Positions 16,942-25,063 of a stretch of 64,000 nucleotides of DNA are shown here, piece after piece. The notes under the pieces were generated by a model. The model saw only the letters and a list, made by a program, of their open reading frames with translations, searched no databases and had not been told where the DNA came from. The stretch is from Thiothrix sp. (GTDB lineage Bacteria; Pseudomonadota; Gammaproteobacteria; Thiotrichales; Thiotrichaceae), in NCBI RefSeq assembly GCF_028714775.1, contig NZ_JAQTLS010000008.1:124001-188000 (forward strand). Direction: 5' to 3'. Numbering within the stretch: the first letter of the stretch is position 1; the number at the start of each line of letters is the position of its first letter. Position numbers and translations under genes: made by a program.

Positions 16942-17091
16942 ATGAGCAAGTCCGCACTGGCATTTGCCAGTGATACCACGCAGTTGGTTGATTTCACCTT
17001 GCCAGCGACGGATGTGTACGGCAGTTACGCACGTCTGGATAATGCCAGTTTCGCGGCTAACTACATCGTCAACGGCGGTGTCCCGAAATAA
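16942..17091 (+). other. Short open frame, possible remnant of a surface protein
   Basis: 49 codons from ATG 16942 to TAA 17091. 'TLPATDVYGSYARLDNASFA' looks like a piece of an exported repeat protein rather than a whole small protein, but I cannot name a family. A second ATGAGCAAG start lies in another frame at 16891 and stops after 16 codons. A terminator follows at 17115. It may be a broken gene or a translated small ORF. Confidence 0.3.
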
Positions 17092-17114
17092 CTGGCACAG
17101 GGATGGAAACGGAT

Positions 17115-17146
17115 AGCCTCAGCCGGGCGACTGGCTGGGGCTTTTT
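17115..17146 (+). terminator. Rho-independent terminator
   Basis: 10-bp stem AGCCTCAGCC / GGCTGGGGCT (one G-T wobble) with an 8-nt loop, followed by a T run. It ends rightward transcription just before the convergent trxC gene. Confidence 0.7.
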
Positions 17147-17157
17147 CGTATTCGTGT

Positions 17158-17178
17158 TTAAAGCTGGCTGCGCACCCA
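17158..17178 (-). repeat. trxC 3' end, right copy of the 21-bp direct repeat
   Basis: Intact copy within trxC; identical to 16242-16262. Together the two copies bound a 0.9-kb block holding the zinc-ribbon gene and two terminators. Confidence 0.8.
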
Positions 17179-17592
17179 ACGTACAATATCTGCCGCACCC
17201 ATCGCCCCGGATTGGCGGGAGATTTCCTGCCCGTTACGGAACAGCACCATCGTTGGGATACTGCGAATATTGTATTGCGCCCCCACCATCTGGTGGGCTT
17301 CGGTGTTGAGTTTCGCTAGCCGTACCTGCGGTTCCAGTTGCCCTGCGGCTTGCTCGAATGCCGGAGCCATCTGGCGGCAAGGCCCACACCACGGAGCCCA
17401 GAAGTCGACCAGCACCGGAATGTCATTACGGCTGACGTGTTTGGCGAAATTCGCCCCGCTCAGTTCAACCGGGTGCGCGTTGAACAGGGCGCTGTGGCAC
17501 TTGCCGCACTTGGGTTGGTCTTTGGTGCGGTCAGCGGGGATGCGGTTGGTTACGTCGCAGGCAGGGCAAACCAAATTCAGTACATCGCTCAT
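17158..17592 (-). CDS. trxC: Thioredoxin 2 with N-terminal zinc finger
   Basis: 144 residues from the ATG at 17592 (MSDVLNLVCPACD). The N-terminal zinc-binding CxxC pairs 'CPAC' and 'CGKC' are diagnostic for TrxC. The thioredoxin fold has WCGPC near residue 68 in 'DFWAPWCGPCRQMAP' and cis-Pro in 'IRSIPTMVLFRNG'. It is a cytoplasmic disulfide reductase, often stress-induced. The last seven codons are duplicated exactly at 16242-16262. It may be the cytoplasmic electron source for ArsC or the CcdA-like protein, though it lies outside the ars operon. Confidence 0.95.
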   Translation of the reverse strand: MSDVLNLVCPACDVTNRIPADRTKDQPKCGKCHSALFNAHPVELSGANFAKHVSRNDIPVLVDFWAPWCGPCRQMAPAFEQAAGQLEPQVRLAKLNTEAHQMVGAQYNIRSIPTMVLFRNGQEISRQSGAMGAADIVRWVRSQL

Positions 17593-17642
17593 GTGATTTC
17601 CTTGTGAAATTTTTACAGAATGCGCTGAATATGGGGGCAAAT

Positions 17643-17693
17643 CTATCGACTTTCTACCCCAGATTCGTTGATGGAATGAAATTTAATGTCCGG
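17643..17693 (-). pseudogene. Remnant of a second prfC 3' end
   Basis: Reading leftward from 17693, sixteen codons give 'PDIKFHSINESGVESR' then TAG. The intact prfC end at 19508 reads '[16 protein letters not shown]' then TAA. Twelve of sixteen residues match, and many codons differ only at silent positions (for example GTA/GTG, GAA/GAG, AGT/TCG), so this came from a diverged functional prfC. With the intact end it flanks the 1.8-kb block holding the TPR gene. It lies about 50 bp upstream of the trxC start. Confidence 0.75.
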
Positions 17694-17701
17694 TCATCGA
17701 C

Positions 17702-17719
17702 GTTACACGGATGTGTAAC
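17702..17719. promoter_or_regulatory. GTTACAC-GGAT-GTGTAAC palindrome
   Basis: Perfect 7-bp inverted repeat with a 4-bp centre, 8 bp beyond the prfC remnant. It shares the GTTACA-N6-TGTAAC form with 16348-16365. It could be an operator, a recombinase-related site or the first hairpin of a small RNA. Confidence 0.45.
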
Positions 17720-17767
17720 TATGGGTGTATACGTTCCAATGCTACAGTTCAAGCCAGTGAGTTAGGA

Positions 17768-17821
17768 GCTTCATTTAAATGAAGCGGGGGTTGCCAGATT
17801 ACTCTTGCGGCAACCATTTTT
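17768..17821 (+). terminator. Palindrome plus rho-independent terminator with no coding gene before it
   Basis: An 18-bp perfect palindrome (GCTTCATTTAAATGAAGC, 17768-17785) is followed at once by a stem GGTTGCC / GGCAACC (17789-17815) and ATTTTT. No ORF precedes it on the + strand, so it may end a small RNA starting around 17700. The rest of the gap, 17593-17936, otherwise holds the prfC remnant and upstream sequence of the 17937 gene. Confidence 0.5.
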
Positions 17822-17936
17822 AGCAAAAAAAGAAAATGGATCGCCACTTAATGTGTAAAAATATACGTCATGCCTGTGGCAGATGTTTCTGGAGAGAGGA
17901 CTAGCTTAGGCACGCTACCCCGCATACAGCTATACT

Positions 17937-19511
17937 GTGTGCTGTGGTATGCCAAAGCCCAAATATCTTATGGAAATTGATGCCCTCACCATACAAAAGG
18001 AGTTGGAAAGTATTCTTTCTAGCCGTTGCTTCCGCTCCCGCAAAGCTTCAAAAAAACTCCTGCGTTACATTGTTACGGCAAGTATTACCGGAAACCCTCA
18101 GCCTCTCACCCAACATGCGATTGCTGTTGAAGGGCTGGGCAGGCAACCTGATTTTAATGACATTTACAACCCTCTAGTGCGTGTCCAAGCGGGGCGTTTG
18201 CGTAAACAATTGGAAGAGTATTATGCAACGGAAGGGCTTCTGAATCAGGTGCGTATCGAGCTTCCACTTGGCAGTTACCAACCTGTTTTTACACGTCATG
18301 AGCATGAACTCCGCAATCCGTTACCTGTACCAGCAGATGAGTCCTTCAGTATTTCCCAAGGCCCCAGTATTGCTTGTGTGCCGCGTAACTTTTTAGCAGA
18401 TGAAACGGTCGGTTGGCCTTTCATCACTCACGTGACCCGTGAATACGTCAATGCCTTGACCCGTTTTAATTTTTGTCAGGTCATGTTTACTGAGGATACG
18501 CCTGCCCGCGTACCGATAGAACGGACGGATTTTATCCTTTTCTTTGACTTGCACAGCAGCGGGGAGAGCTACAGCCTCAAGTGCAGCTTGGTGCAAAACC
18601 AGACCCTCCAGATTATCTGGGCAGAAAGCTTTGCATTAGGTAGCCACGACCCCACCCCAGCGTTACTAAACCCAATTTTCAAACGCATTGCCAACGACAC
18701 CGTTAGCCTCGAATGTGGCCTCACGCACGATGTTTGGGTGCGGCAATTACTGGATTCAGGCAAGCCTATCGCTGCCCACCATCAAGTCATGGTGGCAACT
18801 CGCCAGCAACTCTGGGAATTGTCCCCCGTCAACTTCCGCAACCTGCGGCTGGTGTGTGAACAACGCTTGGAACAATTCCCACATGATGTGCAAGCAACAC
18901 TGATATACGCTGACCTGTGCCGTTCGGAATATTTGCTGAAATACCGTGAATTTGATTCATTGAAAACCCACTGGGCACAAGTTGCGGACACCCTCATGCA
19001 ACTGGCTCCCGGCAATGCCCATTCTCACCTGTACGCTGCCGGTGCTTACTTGTTGGATGAGGAATACGAACTGTGCTTGGAAGCATTGGCAAGAGCGCAG
19101 TCCATGAATCCACTGGATACACACTTAAACACCATCAGTGGGCTGATTCACATCGGGATGGGCGACTGGCGAACGGGGGCGCAACTGATTCAGGATTGCG
19201 TCGACATCAGCCCGATTTACCCGGACTGGTATCACATTCCCTTGTGCCTTTCCCATTACCGGGAAGGCCGTTTTCGGGTAGCCATGCAGGAAGCTAAAAA
19301 AATCCGGCTTAAACATTGCTGGGGGCCCATGTTGCGGGCTGCCCTCTATCAGCACAATGACTTATGGGAAAAAGCGGGGGTCGAATACCAACGATTGGCG
19401 AATAACCACCCCGATTTTATCCAGACTGGCAAAAACCTCGCGCAAGGTTTCACCAGTAAAGCCAATCGGGTGATTGGCAAGATATTATCGGATTTCCCCC
19501 CCAAGCCTTAA
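17937..19511 (+). CDS. TPR-type protein with the N-terminal domain found in adenylate-cyclase-like regulators
   Basis: 524 residues in the track; the true start is uncertain among GTG 17937, ATG 17949 and ATG 17970, none with a good ribosome-binding site. Residues ~20-120 ('[19 protein letters not shown]', '[19 protein letters not shown]', '[12 protein letters not shown]') match the probable DNA-binding N-terminal module common in bacterial cyclase/TPR regulators. The rest is helical with TPR-like repeats from ~330; there is no cyclase or kinase domain. It is predicted cytoplasmic. It sits between the intact and remnant prfC ends, and its stop shares bases with the convergent prfC stop. A regulatory role is inferred. 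Confidence 0.8.
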   Translation: MCCGMPKPKYLMEIDALTIQKELESILSSRCFRSRKASKKLLRYIVTASITGNPQPLTQHAIAVEGLGRQPDFNDIYNPLVRVQAGRLRKQLEEYYATEGLLNQVRIELPLGSYQPVFTRHEHELRNPLPVPADESFSISQGPSIACVPRNFLADETVGWPFITHVTREYVNALTRFNFCQVMFTEDTPARVPIERTDFILFFDLHSSGESYSLKCSLVQNQTLQIIWAESFALGSHDPTPALLNPIFKRIANDTVSLECGLTHDVWVRQLLDSGKPIAAHHQVMVATRQQLWELSPVNFRNLRLVCEQRLEQFPHDVQATLIYADLCRSEYLLKYREFDSLKTHWAQVADTLMQLAPGNAHSHLYAAGAYLLDEEYELCLEALARAQSMNPLDTHLNTISGLIHIGMGDWRTGAQLIQDCVDISPIYPDWYHIPLCLSHYREGRFRVAMQEAKKIRLKHCWGPMLRAALYQHNDLWEKAGVEYQRLANNHPDFIQTGKNLAQGFTSKANRVIGKILSDFPPKP

Positions 19512-21100
19512 CGCGACTCCACTCCATGTTCGCGGGTGGAATGGAATTTAACGTCCGGCCATTTTTCCTGTGCCATTTGCAGGTTGATGCGTGTCGGGGC
19601 GATGTAAACCAATTCCCCCGCATGGTCGTAAGCCAAGTTTTGCGCGGCCTTGGTTTTGAACTCTTCAAACTTTTTCTCGTTGGTGGATGTGACCCAACGC
19701 GCGGTTTGCACGTTCACGCCTTCAAACAGCGCGTCGACTTTGTATTCGTCTTTCAGGCGCTGCGCCACCACGTCGAACTGCAATACTCCGACCGCGCCGA
19801 GGATCAGGTCGTTGTTATTGAGCGGTTTGAAAAGCTGGGTTGCGCCTTCTTCGCACAACTCCGCCAAACCTTTTTGCAACTGCTTCATTTTCAGCGGGTC
19901 ACGGAGTTGCGCACGGCGGAACAATTCCGGTGCGAAATTGGGGATGCCGGTGAATTGCAGGTTTTCGCCTTGCGTAAACGTATCGCCGATGCGGATGCTG
20001 CCGTGGTTGTGCAGGCCGATGATGTCACCGGGGTAAGCGTCTTCCACATGCTCGCGGTCAGATGCCATGAAAGTCAGCGCGTCAGGGATTTTGACATCCT
20101 TACCGATGCGCACGTGCTTGGCTTTCATGCCCTTTTCAAACTTGCCGGAACACACCCGCAGGAAGGCCATGCGGTCGCGGTGTTGCGGATCCATATTGGC
20201 TTGGATTTTGAAAACGAAACCCGTGAACGGCTCTTCGCCAGCTTCCACTTTGCGCGTGGTGGTGGGGCGGGCTTGTGGTGCGGGGGCGTTTTCCACGAAA
20301 TCGTCCAGCAATTCGCGGATACCGAAGCTGTTTAATGCCGTGCCGAAATACACCGGGGTCATTTTGCCGTCGAGGTAGGCTTGCAGGCTGAATTCGTGGC
20401 TTGCACCTTTTACCAATTCGATTTCTTCGCGTAATTCGTCGGCTTGTGTGCCGAGTTTTTCGTCCAATTCGGGGTTATCCAGCCCTTGGATTTCGTCGTA
20501 GTCGAGTTTGCGTTCGGTGCTGGGTTTGTAGAGGATTACTTTATCCTGATACAGGTGGTAAATGCCTTTGAGGCGTTTGCCCATGCCGATAGGCCAAGTG
20601 ATCGGAGCACATTGGATATTGAGGACGGTTTCGACTTCATCCAGCAATTCAATCGGCTCTTTGCCTTCGCGGTCGAGCTTGTTGATGAAGGTCATGATCG
20701 GTGTATCGCGCAGGCGGCAAACTTCCATCAGCTTGATGGTGCGTTCTTCGACCCCTTTCGCCACGTCGATAACCATCAGCGCGGAGTCAACTGCGGTCAA
20801 AACGCGGTAGGTATCTTCCGAGAAATCCTCATGCCCCGGCGTGTCGAGCAAGTTGACGATGCGCCCGTTGTAGGGGAACTGCATGACGGATGAGGTGACG
20901 GAAATCCCACGTTCCTTTTCCATCGTCATCCAGTCGGAAGTCGCATGGCGGGCAGCTTTGCGCCCCTTGACTGTACCCGCAAGCTGGATCGCTCCCCCGA
21001 ACAGCAACACCTTTTCGGTCATGGTGGTTTTCCCCGCATCCGGGTGGGAAATGATCGCGAAAGTGCGGCGGCGGGCGGTTTCTTGTAGGCGGTCGGTCAT
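19508..21100 (-). CDS. prfC: Peptide chain release factor 3
   Basis: 530 residues from the ATG at 21100 ([19 protein letters not shown]); the track's start is a GTG three codons earlier. It has GTPase motifs '[12 protein letters not shown]' (G1), '[14 protein letters not shown]' (G3) and '[10 protein letters not shown]' (G4), then EF-Tu-like and RF3 C-terminal domains. RF3 recycles RF1/RF2 from the ribosome after termination. Its 3' end is repeated in diverged form at 17643-17693. It is convergent with the TPR gene, and the stop codons overlap as TTAA. Confidence 0.97.
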   Translation of the reverse strand: MTDRLQETARRRTFAIISHPDAGKTTMTEKVLLFGGAIQLAGTVKGRKAARHATSDWMTMEKERGISVTSSVMQFPYNGRIVNLLDTPGHEDFSEDTYRVLTAVDSALMVIDVAKGVEERTIKLMEVCRLRDTPIMTFINKLDREGKEPIELLDEVETVLNIQCAPITWPIGMGKRLKGIYHLYQDKVILYKPSTERKLDYDEIQGLDNPELDEKLGTQADELREEIELVKGASHEFSLQAYLDGKMTPVYFGTALNSFGIRELLDDFVENAPAPQARPTTTRKVEAGEEPFTGFVFKIQANMDPQHRDRMAFLRVCSGKFEKGMKAKHVRIGKDVKIPDALTFMASDREHVEDAYPGDIIGLHNHGSIRIGDTFTQGENLQFTGIPNFAPELFRRAQLRDPLKMKQLQKGLAELCEEGATQLFKPLNNNDLILGAVGVLQFDVVAQRLKDEYKVDALFEGVNVQTARWVTSTNEKKFEEFKTKAAQNLAYDHAGELVYIAPTRINLQMAQEKWPDVKFHSTREHGVESR

Positions 21101-21183
21101 GGTGTTCACGGGGTCAAGGAGTTGGAAAGAGGGCGATTATAGCGGAAAGGGAGTGATTGCTACAGCATTCCAAGATTGCGTAT

Positions 21184-21360
21184 TTACGTCCACGGATTCA
21201 CTAACACTAACCCCGGCAGAAAATCAAAATCCGTCACGTTCCGCGTTGCCAGTACGCAATCATTTGCCTGTGCCACCGCCGCAATCAACATATCCTCAAC
21301 ACTCATCGGCGGCTTGCTTGCCGGTAACTCGGAAATGACGTTGGTATCCAGCAAGATCAT
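21184..21360 (-). pseudogene. Internally deleted PIN-domain toxin (VapC/FitB type)
   Basis: 58 codons. It starts 'MILLDTNVISEL', the PIN opening with its first acidic residue. After only a few residues it jumps to 'VEDMLIAAVAQANDCVLATR' and 'NVTDFDFLPGLVLVNPW', the PIN C-terminus. The middle ~80 residues, including the central conserved Glu region, are missing, with the frame kept. Compare the intact 136-residue PIN protein at 47394. Its ATG overlaps the upstream stop (ATGA) as in real toxin-antitoxin pairs. Toxicity is probably lost. Confidence 0.7.
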
Positions 21361-21566
21361 GTAGCATCCCCGGAAAAGTCGGGGGCAGGGCGGGGAAGGG
21401 AGCGTGCGGGTAAGGGCAAATCAATCCCGTGCGTCAATACAACGACCTGTTGGTGTACGCGAGTTCCAAAGCCTTTTTGAGGGTTTTGCGGGGATAGGAT
21501 TTGTTGCGGAGTGCGCAACGGTGGCTTGCGGGTGTCCTTTCGATTACGGATTTTCAGCATTACCAT
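21357..21566 (-). pseudogene. Degenerate FitA/VapB-like antitoxin
   Basis: 69 codons. The opening 'MVMLKIRN' resembles ribbon-helix-helix antitoxins ('MATLTIRN' type). The end '[19 protein letters not shown]' resembles their toxin-binding tails. The helix-turn-helix-like middle is replaced by '[16 protein letters not shown]', so most of the DNA-binding domain seems deleted. The stop overlaps the truncated toxin start. Both members of this pair have lost internal segments, which points to a decayed toxin-antitoxin locus. Family assignment is by eye and moderate. Confidence 0.5.
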
Positions 21567-21685
21567 CGCCAGTACTACCTAGTGCAGTGAGATTGCTATG
21601 TATTGTAGGCAACACGCCCACTGAGTGCAAAGGCTGCGATATTCCCACCGATAAGCTACCATTGCCCCACAAATGGAGGTTTTTC

Positions 21686-22069
21686 ATGGGTAAAGCAATG
21701 TTGGCTATCGCCTTGGGCGCGAGTGCAGGAGCCGTGTTACGTTGGCTGCTGGGGGTAAAGCTCAATGGCCTGTTTCCAGCAATTCCGTTGGGCACATTAT
21801 CGGCGAATCTGGTGGGGGGCTATATTATAGGTTTCGCCATCGCGTATTTCGCACAGATGCCGAACCTTGCCCCGGAATGGCGCTTGCTGATTATCACCGG
21901 ATTTTGCGGCGGATTGACCACGTTTTCCACCTTTTCGGCGGAAGTAGTGACGTTGCTCCAGCAGGGTAGGCTAACATGGGCAATGGGCGCGATCAGCATC
22001 CATGTGGCGGGGTCGTTGCTGATGACTTTGGTTGGGATGGCGACGTGGCAGTGGTTGAAAATGCGTTAA
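21686..22069 (+). CDS. crcB: Fluoride channel CrcB/Fluc
   Basis: 127 residues from the ATG at 21686, which has GGAGG at good spacing; the longer ORF from 21404 overlaps the decayed toxin-antitoxin locus. Four membrane helices are seen. '[12 protein letters not shown]', '[17 protein letters not shown]' and '[13 protein letters not shown]' are the Fluc signature. It exports fluoride as a dual-topology dimer. It is followed 12 bp later by a DUF190 gene, a common partner. I saw no convincing fluoride riboswitch in the leader. Confidence 0.95.
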   Translation: MGKAMLAIALGASAGAVLRWLLGVKLNGLFPAIPLGTLSANLVGGYIIGFAIAYFAQMPNLAPEWRLLIITGFCGGLTTFSTFSAEVVTLLQQGRLTWAMGAISIHVAGSLLMTLVGMATWQWLKMR

Positions 22070-22081
22070 GGAGGCAGGCGT

Positions 22082-22405
22082 ATGGATGGTTATCAAGTTA
22101 CTTTTTTCACCCAGCAGAGCCGTAGTCATCAAGGTAAGCCGTTGGTCGATTGGTTGGTGCATTTGTCCGGGGAATTGGGCTTGCGTGGCGTGACCGTGAT
22201 TCCGGCGAGTATTGGGATTGGGCATGACCACCAACTGCATTCGGCGCATTTTTTCGAGCTGAGCGACCAGCCAGTGCTGGTGATTATGGTGGTGACGGCA
22301 GAGGAGTGCGCCCGCCTGTTTGTGCGATTGGAAACCGAAACCGTGAAAATTTGTTACACCAAAGCGGCGGTGACGTTTGGTACAGTGGGGAAAGCCCCTA
22401 ACTGA
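22082..22405 (+). CDS. DUF190 (UPF0166) PII-like protein
   Basis: 107 residues: '[20 protein letters not shown]', '[20 protein letters not shown]' and '[18 protein letters not shown]'. This is the DUF190 fold, related to PII signalling proteins, with no catalytic residues recognised. Its genes are often next to crcB, and a role in fluoride tolerance or channel regulation has been suggested but is not established. Its stop overlaps the recQ ATG by one base, so crcB, this gene and recQ are probably co-transcribed. Confidence 0.85.
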   Translation: MDGYQVTFFTQQSRSHQGKPLVDWLVHLSGELGLRGVTVIPASIGIGHDHQLHSAHFFELSDQPVLVIMVVTAEECARLFVRLETETVKICYTKAAVTFGTVGKAPN

Positions 22406-24246
22406 TGCAACGCGCCTACCATTTCCTCAACACCGTCTACGGTTACAACGATTTCCGCCTTAACCAGCGCGATATTATTGAATCACTGCTGCAAGGCCGT
22501 GACGTGCTTGCGCTCATGCCCACGGGCGGTGGTAAGTCTTTGTGCTACCAGATTCCAGCCTTGGCGCGGGACGGTGTGGGCATCGTGGTTTCGCCGCTGA
22601 TTGCCTTGATGCAAGATCAAGTGGATGCGCTGCAACAGTTGGGCATCCGTGCTGCTTACCTCAATTCGACCTTGGATTTCGCCAGTGTGCAGCAGGTGGA
22701 ACGCGATTTGCTGGCAGGCACGTTGGACATGCTTTATGTCGCGCCCGAACGTTTGCTCAGCGACAAAATGCTGAGCCTGCTCGACCGTGTGCATGAAACC
22801 GTGGGTGTGGCGCTGTTTGCCATTGATGAAGCGCATTGCGTGTCGCAGTGGGGGCATGATTTTCGCCCGGAATACCAGCAACTGTCGGTATTGGTAGAAC
22901 GTTACCCCGGCGTGCCGCGCATTGCTTTGACGGCGACTGCTGACCTGCGTACCCGCGAAGAAATTATCCAGCAACTGCGGCTGCAACAGGCGGATGTTTT
23001 CGTCAACAGTTTTGACCGCCCCAATATCCACTACGCGATTACGCAGGGGCAAAACGCCCGCCAGCAATTGTGGCATTTCATCGAAGCCAACCACCCGCAG
23101 GATGCAGGCATTGTTTACTGCCTGTCGCGCAATAAAGTCGAAGACATTGCTGCGTGGTTGTGTGACCAAGAGCGTGTGGCTCTGGCCTACCACGCGGGGA
23201 TGGATGCTGCCACCCGCCGCGACCACCAGCAACGTTTCCTGCGCGAAGAGGGCGTCATCATGGTCGCCACCATCGCGTTTGGGATGGGCATCGACAAGCC
23301 GGATGTGCGTTTCGTCGCCCATTTGAGCTTGCCCAAAAGCATCGAAGCCTATTATCAGGAAACCGGACGTGCCGGGCGCGACGGCCTGCCCGCGAATGCG
23401 TGGATGGCGTATGGCCTGCAAGATGTCATTTCCCTGCGGCAAATGATGGCGCAATCGACCGCCAGTGAACAGCAAAAGCGCATCGAACACCACAAGCTCG
23501 AAGCCATGCTCGGCCTGTGCGAAATGACCGCCTGCCGCCGCCAAGCCTTACTGGAATATTTCGGCGAAGCTGCCCCCGAACCGTGCGGCAACTGCGATAA
23601 CTGCCAACATCCGCCGGAAGCGTGGGAAGCCTCCCTCGCCGCACAAAAGGCATTGTCTTGCGTCTACCGCACCGGGCAACGTTTCGGCGTGAATTACGTG
23701 GTGGATGTCTTACTGGGCAAGGACGATTCGCGCATCAGTCAATTCCGCCACGATTTGCTCACCACTTACGGCATCGGCAAGGAATATTCCTCCCCCGAAT
23801 GGCGCAATATTTTCCGCCAATTGATTGCCTTGGGGTATTTGAGTGTGGATGTTGACGGGCACGGCGGTTTGCGCCTGACCGATAAATCCCGCCCATTGTT
23901 GCGCGGCGAGCAGGAGTTGCACTTACGCAAGGAGCAAAAGCCAGAAAAGCGCCGCAAGGAACGCAACCGCACCGAACGCGCCGACAAACCGCGTTTCGAC
24001 CGCGAAACCTTGCCCGCCGAGGCTGAAGCGTTATGGGAAGCCTTGCGTACCTTGCGCCTGCAATTGGCGCGGGAACAGGGTGTGCCGCCTTACGTCATTT
24101 TCCACGATTCGACCCTGCTGCACATGGCAACTGAACGCCCGTCCACGCTGGAAGCCATGCGCGGCATCACCGGCGTGGGTGAAAGCAAGCTGGAAAAATA
24201 CGGGCAGGCGTTTTTGGATGTGGTTACAGCAAATTTGCCAACTTGA
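22405..24246 (+). CDS. recQ: ATP-dependent DNA helicase RecQ
   Basis: 613 residues. Helicase motifs: Walker A '[12 protein letters not shown]' (~residues 37-48), DEAH in '[19 protein letters not shown]', '[16 protein letters not shown]' (motif V) and '[12 protein letters not shown]' (motif VI). The zinc-binding Cys set '[10 protein letters not shown]' / 'CGNCDNCQ' near 370-400 precedes the winged helix. An HRDC domain ends the protein after a basic linker ('[19 protein letters not shown]'). It acts in recombination and replication-fork repair. The last 23 bp overlap the convergent rsmA gene. Confidence 0.97.
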   Translation: MQRAYHFLNTVYGYNDFRLNQRDIIESLLQGRDVLALMPTGGGKSLCYQIPALARDGVGIVVSPLIALMQDQVDALQQLGIRAAYLNSTLDFASVQQVERDLLAGTLDMLYVAPERLLSDKMLSLLDRVHETVGVALFAIDEAHCVSQWGHDFRPEYQQLSVLVERYPGVPRIALTATADLRTREEIIQQLRLQQADVFVNSFDRPNIHYAITQGQNARQQLWHFIEANHPQDAGIVYCLSRNKVEDIAAWLCDQERVALAYHAGMDAATRRDHQQRFLREEGVIMVATIAFGMGIDKPDVRFVAHLSLPKSIEAYYQETGRAGRDGLPANAWMAYGLQDVISLRQMMAQSTASEQQKRIEHHKLEAMLGLCEMTACRRQALLEYFGEAAPEPCGNCDNCQHPPEAWEASLAAQKALSCVYRTGQRFGVNYVVDVLLGKDDSRISQFRHDLLTTYGIGKEYSSPEWRNIFRQLIALGYLSVDVDGHGGLRLTDKSRPLLRGEQELHLRKEQKPEKRRKERNRTERADKPRFDRETLPAEAEALWEALRTLRLQLAREQGVPPYVIFHDSTLLHMATERPSTLEAMRGITGVGESKLEKYGQAFLDVVTANLPT

Positions 24247-25006
24247 CGAAATCTTCAACGGCAAGGGTTTCTGCCCGCCGTGTCGGGTCGATGCCGATGC
24301 TTTCCATTTGTTCCACCGTCACCAAACCTTTCAGGGTATTGCGTAAGGTTTTGCGCCGTTGTGCAAACGCTTGTTTCACCAGCTTTTCAAACTGTTCCAC
24401 GTCGTTGGCGATGTGCGGTTGGATTGCCCACGGTTTGAGGTAAACCACGGCGGAATCCACTTTCGGCGGTGGGGTAAATGCGCCGGGGCCGATTTTCAGC
24501 AGGTAATGCGGTTCGCAGAAATATTGCACCATCACGGAAAGCCGCCCGTAATCGGCGCTGTCCGGTTCGGCGGTGATGCGGTCGACCACTTCCTTTTGCA
24601 GCATGAACAGCATGTCGCGGATGTGTTCGCGGTGGTGCAGGAAATGGAAAATCAGTGGGGTGGAAATGTTGTAGGGCAGGTTGCCAATGATGCGCAGTTT
24701 CTCACCTTCGCCGTGCAAGGTCGCGATGTCGAGCTTGAGCGCGTCTTGGGCGTGGATATTGAGTTTGCCTTGCGCTTGCGGCTGTTGTTGCCACCACGCA
24801 ATTACATCGCGGTCGATTTCTACCACGTCCAGTTGCGGGAGTAGTTCCAGTAAAGGGAACGTGAGTGCGCCGGGGCCGGGGCCGATTTCGACGACATGAT
24901 CAGTCGCTTGCAAATTGAGGGCGCGGAGCATTTTGTCGATGACATTGCGGTCGTGCAAGAAATGCTGACCGAAGCGTTTTTTGGCTTGGTGTTCGTAACG
25001 GGACAT
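24224..25006 (-). CDS. rsmA: 16S rRNA dimethyladenosine transferase
   Basis: 260 residues. '[18 protein letters not shown]' opens the protein, and the SAM-binding '[16 protein letters not shown]' lies near residues 38-53. The catalytic '[15 protein letters not shown]' motif is near 108-122. It dimethylates two adjacent adenosines in 16S rRNA helix 45 (A1518/A1519 in E. coli) late in 30S assembly. It is convergent with recQ, overlapping by 23 bp. A palindromic repeat lies between it and the upstream OmpA gene. Confidence 0.97.
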   Translation of the reverse strand: MSRYEHQAKKRFGQHFLHDRNVIDKMLRALNLQATDHVVEIGPGPGALTFPLLELLPQLDVVEIDRDVIAWWQQQPQAQGKLNIHAQDALKLDIATLHGEGEKLRIIGNLPYNISTPLIFHFLHHREHIRDMLFMLQKEVVDRITAEPDSADYGRLSVMVQYFCEPHYLLKIGPGAFTPPPKVDSAVVYLKPWAIQPHIANDVEQFEKLVKQAFAQRRKTLRNTLKGLVTVEQMESIGIDPTRRAETLAVEDFVKLANLL

Positions 25007-25024
25007 AGGTTTCCGGGGAGTAAT

Positions 25025-25048
25025 GCCCTCCCCAGATAAGGGGAGGGC
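25025..25048 (-). repeat. Palindromic repeat, probable terminator after the OmpA/TSP3 gene
   Basis: Perfect 9-bp stem GCCCTCCCC / GGGGAGGGC around AGATAA. The sequence following on the + strand (TAGAGTGGGGGCTTCTT) resembles the arm of the larger inverted repeat at 48776-48874, so both belong to one dispersed family. Its position suits transcription termination. Confidence 0.6.
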
Positions 25049-25063
25049 TAGAGTGGGGGCTTC

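Noticed and set aside
17643-19555. SXT/R391-type element integrated at prfC
   Set aside because: Those elements integrate at the 5' end of prfC and carry an integrase and many kilobases; here the 3' end is involved, the block is small and no integrase is present.
19526-20335. 269-codon plus-strand ORF
   Set aside because: Shadow of prfC; composition rich in Phe/Val/Arg with no family match.
21567-21685. Possible fluoride riboswitch upstream of crcB
   Set aside because: No match to the conserved fluoride-aptamer sequence pattern could be seen on the + strand.
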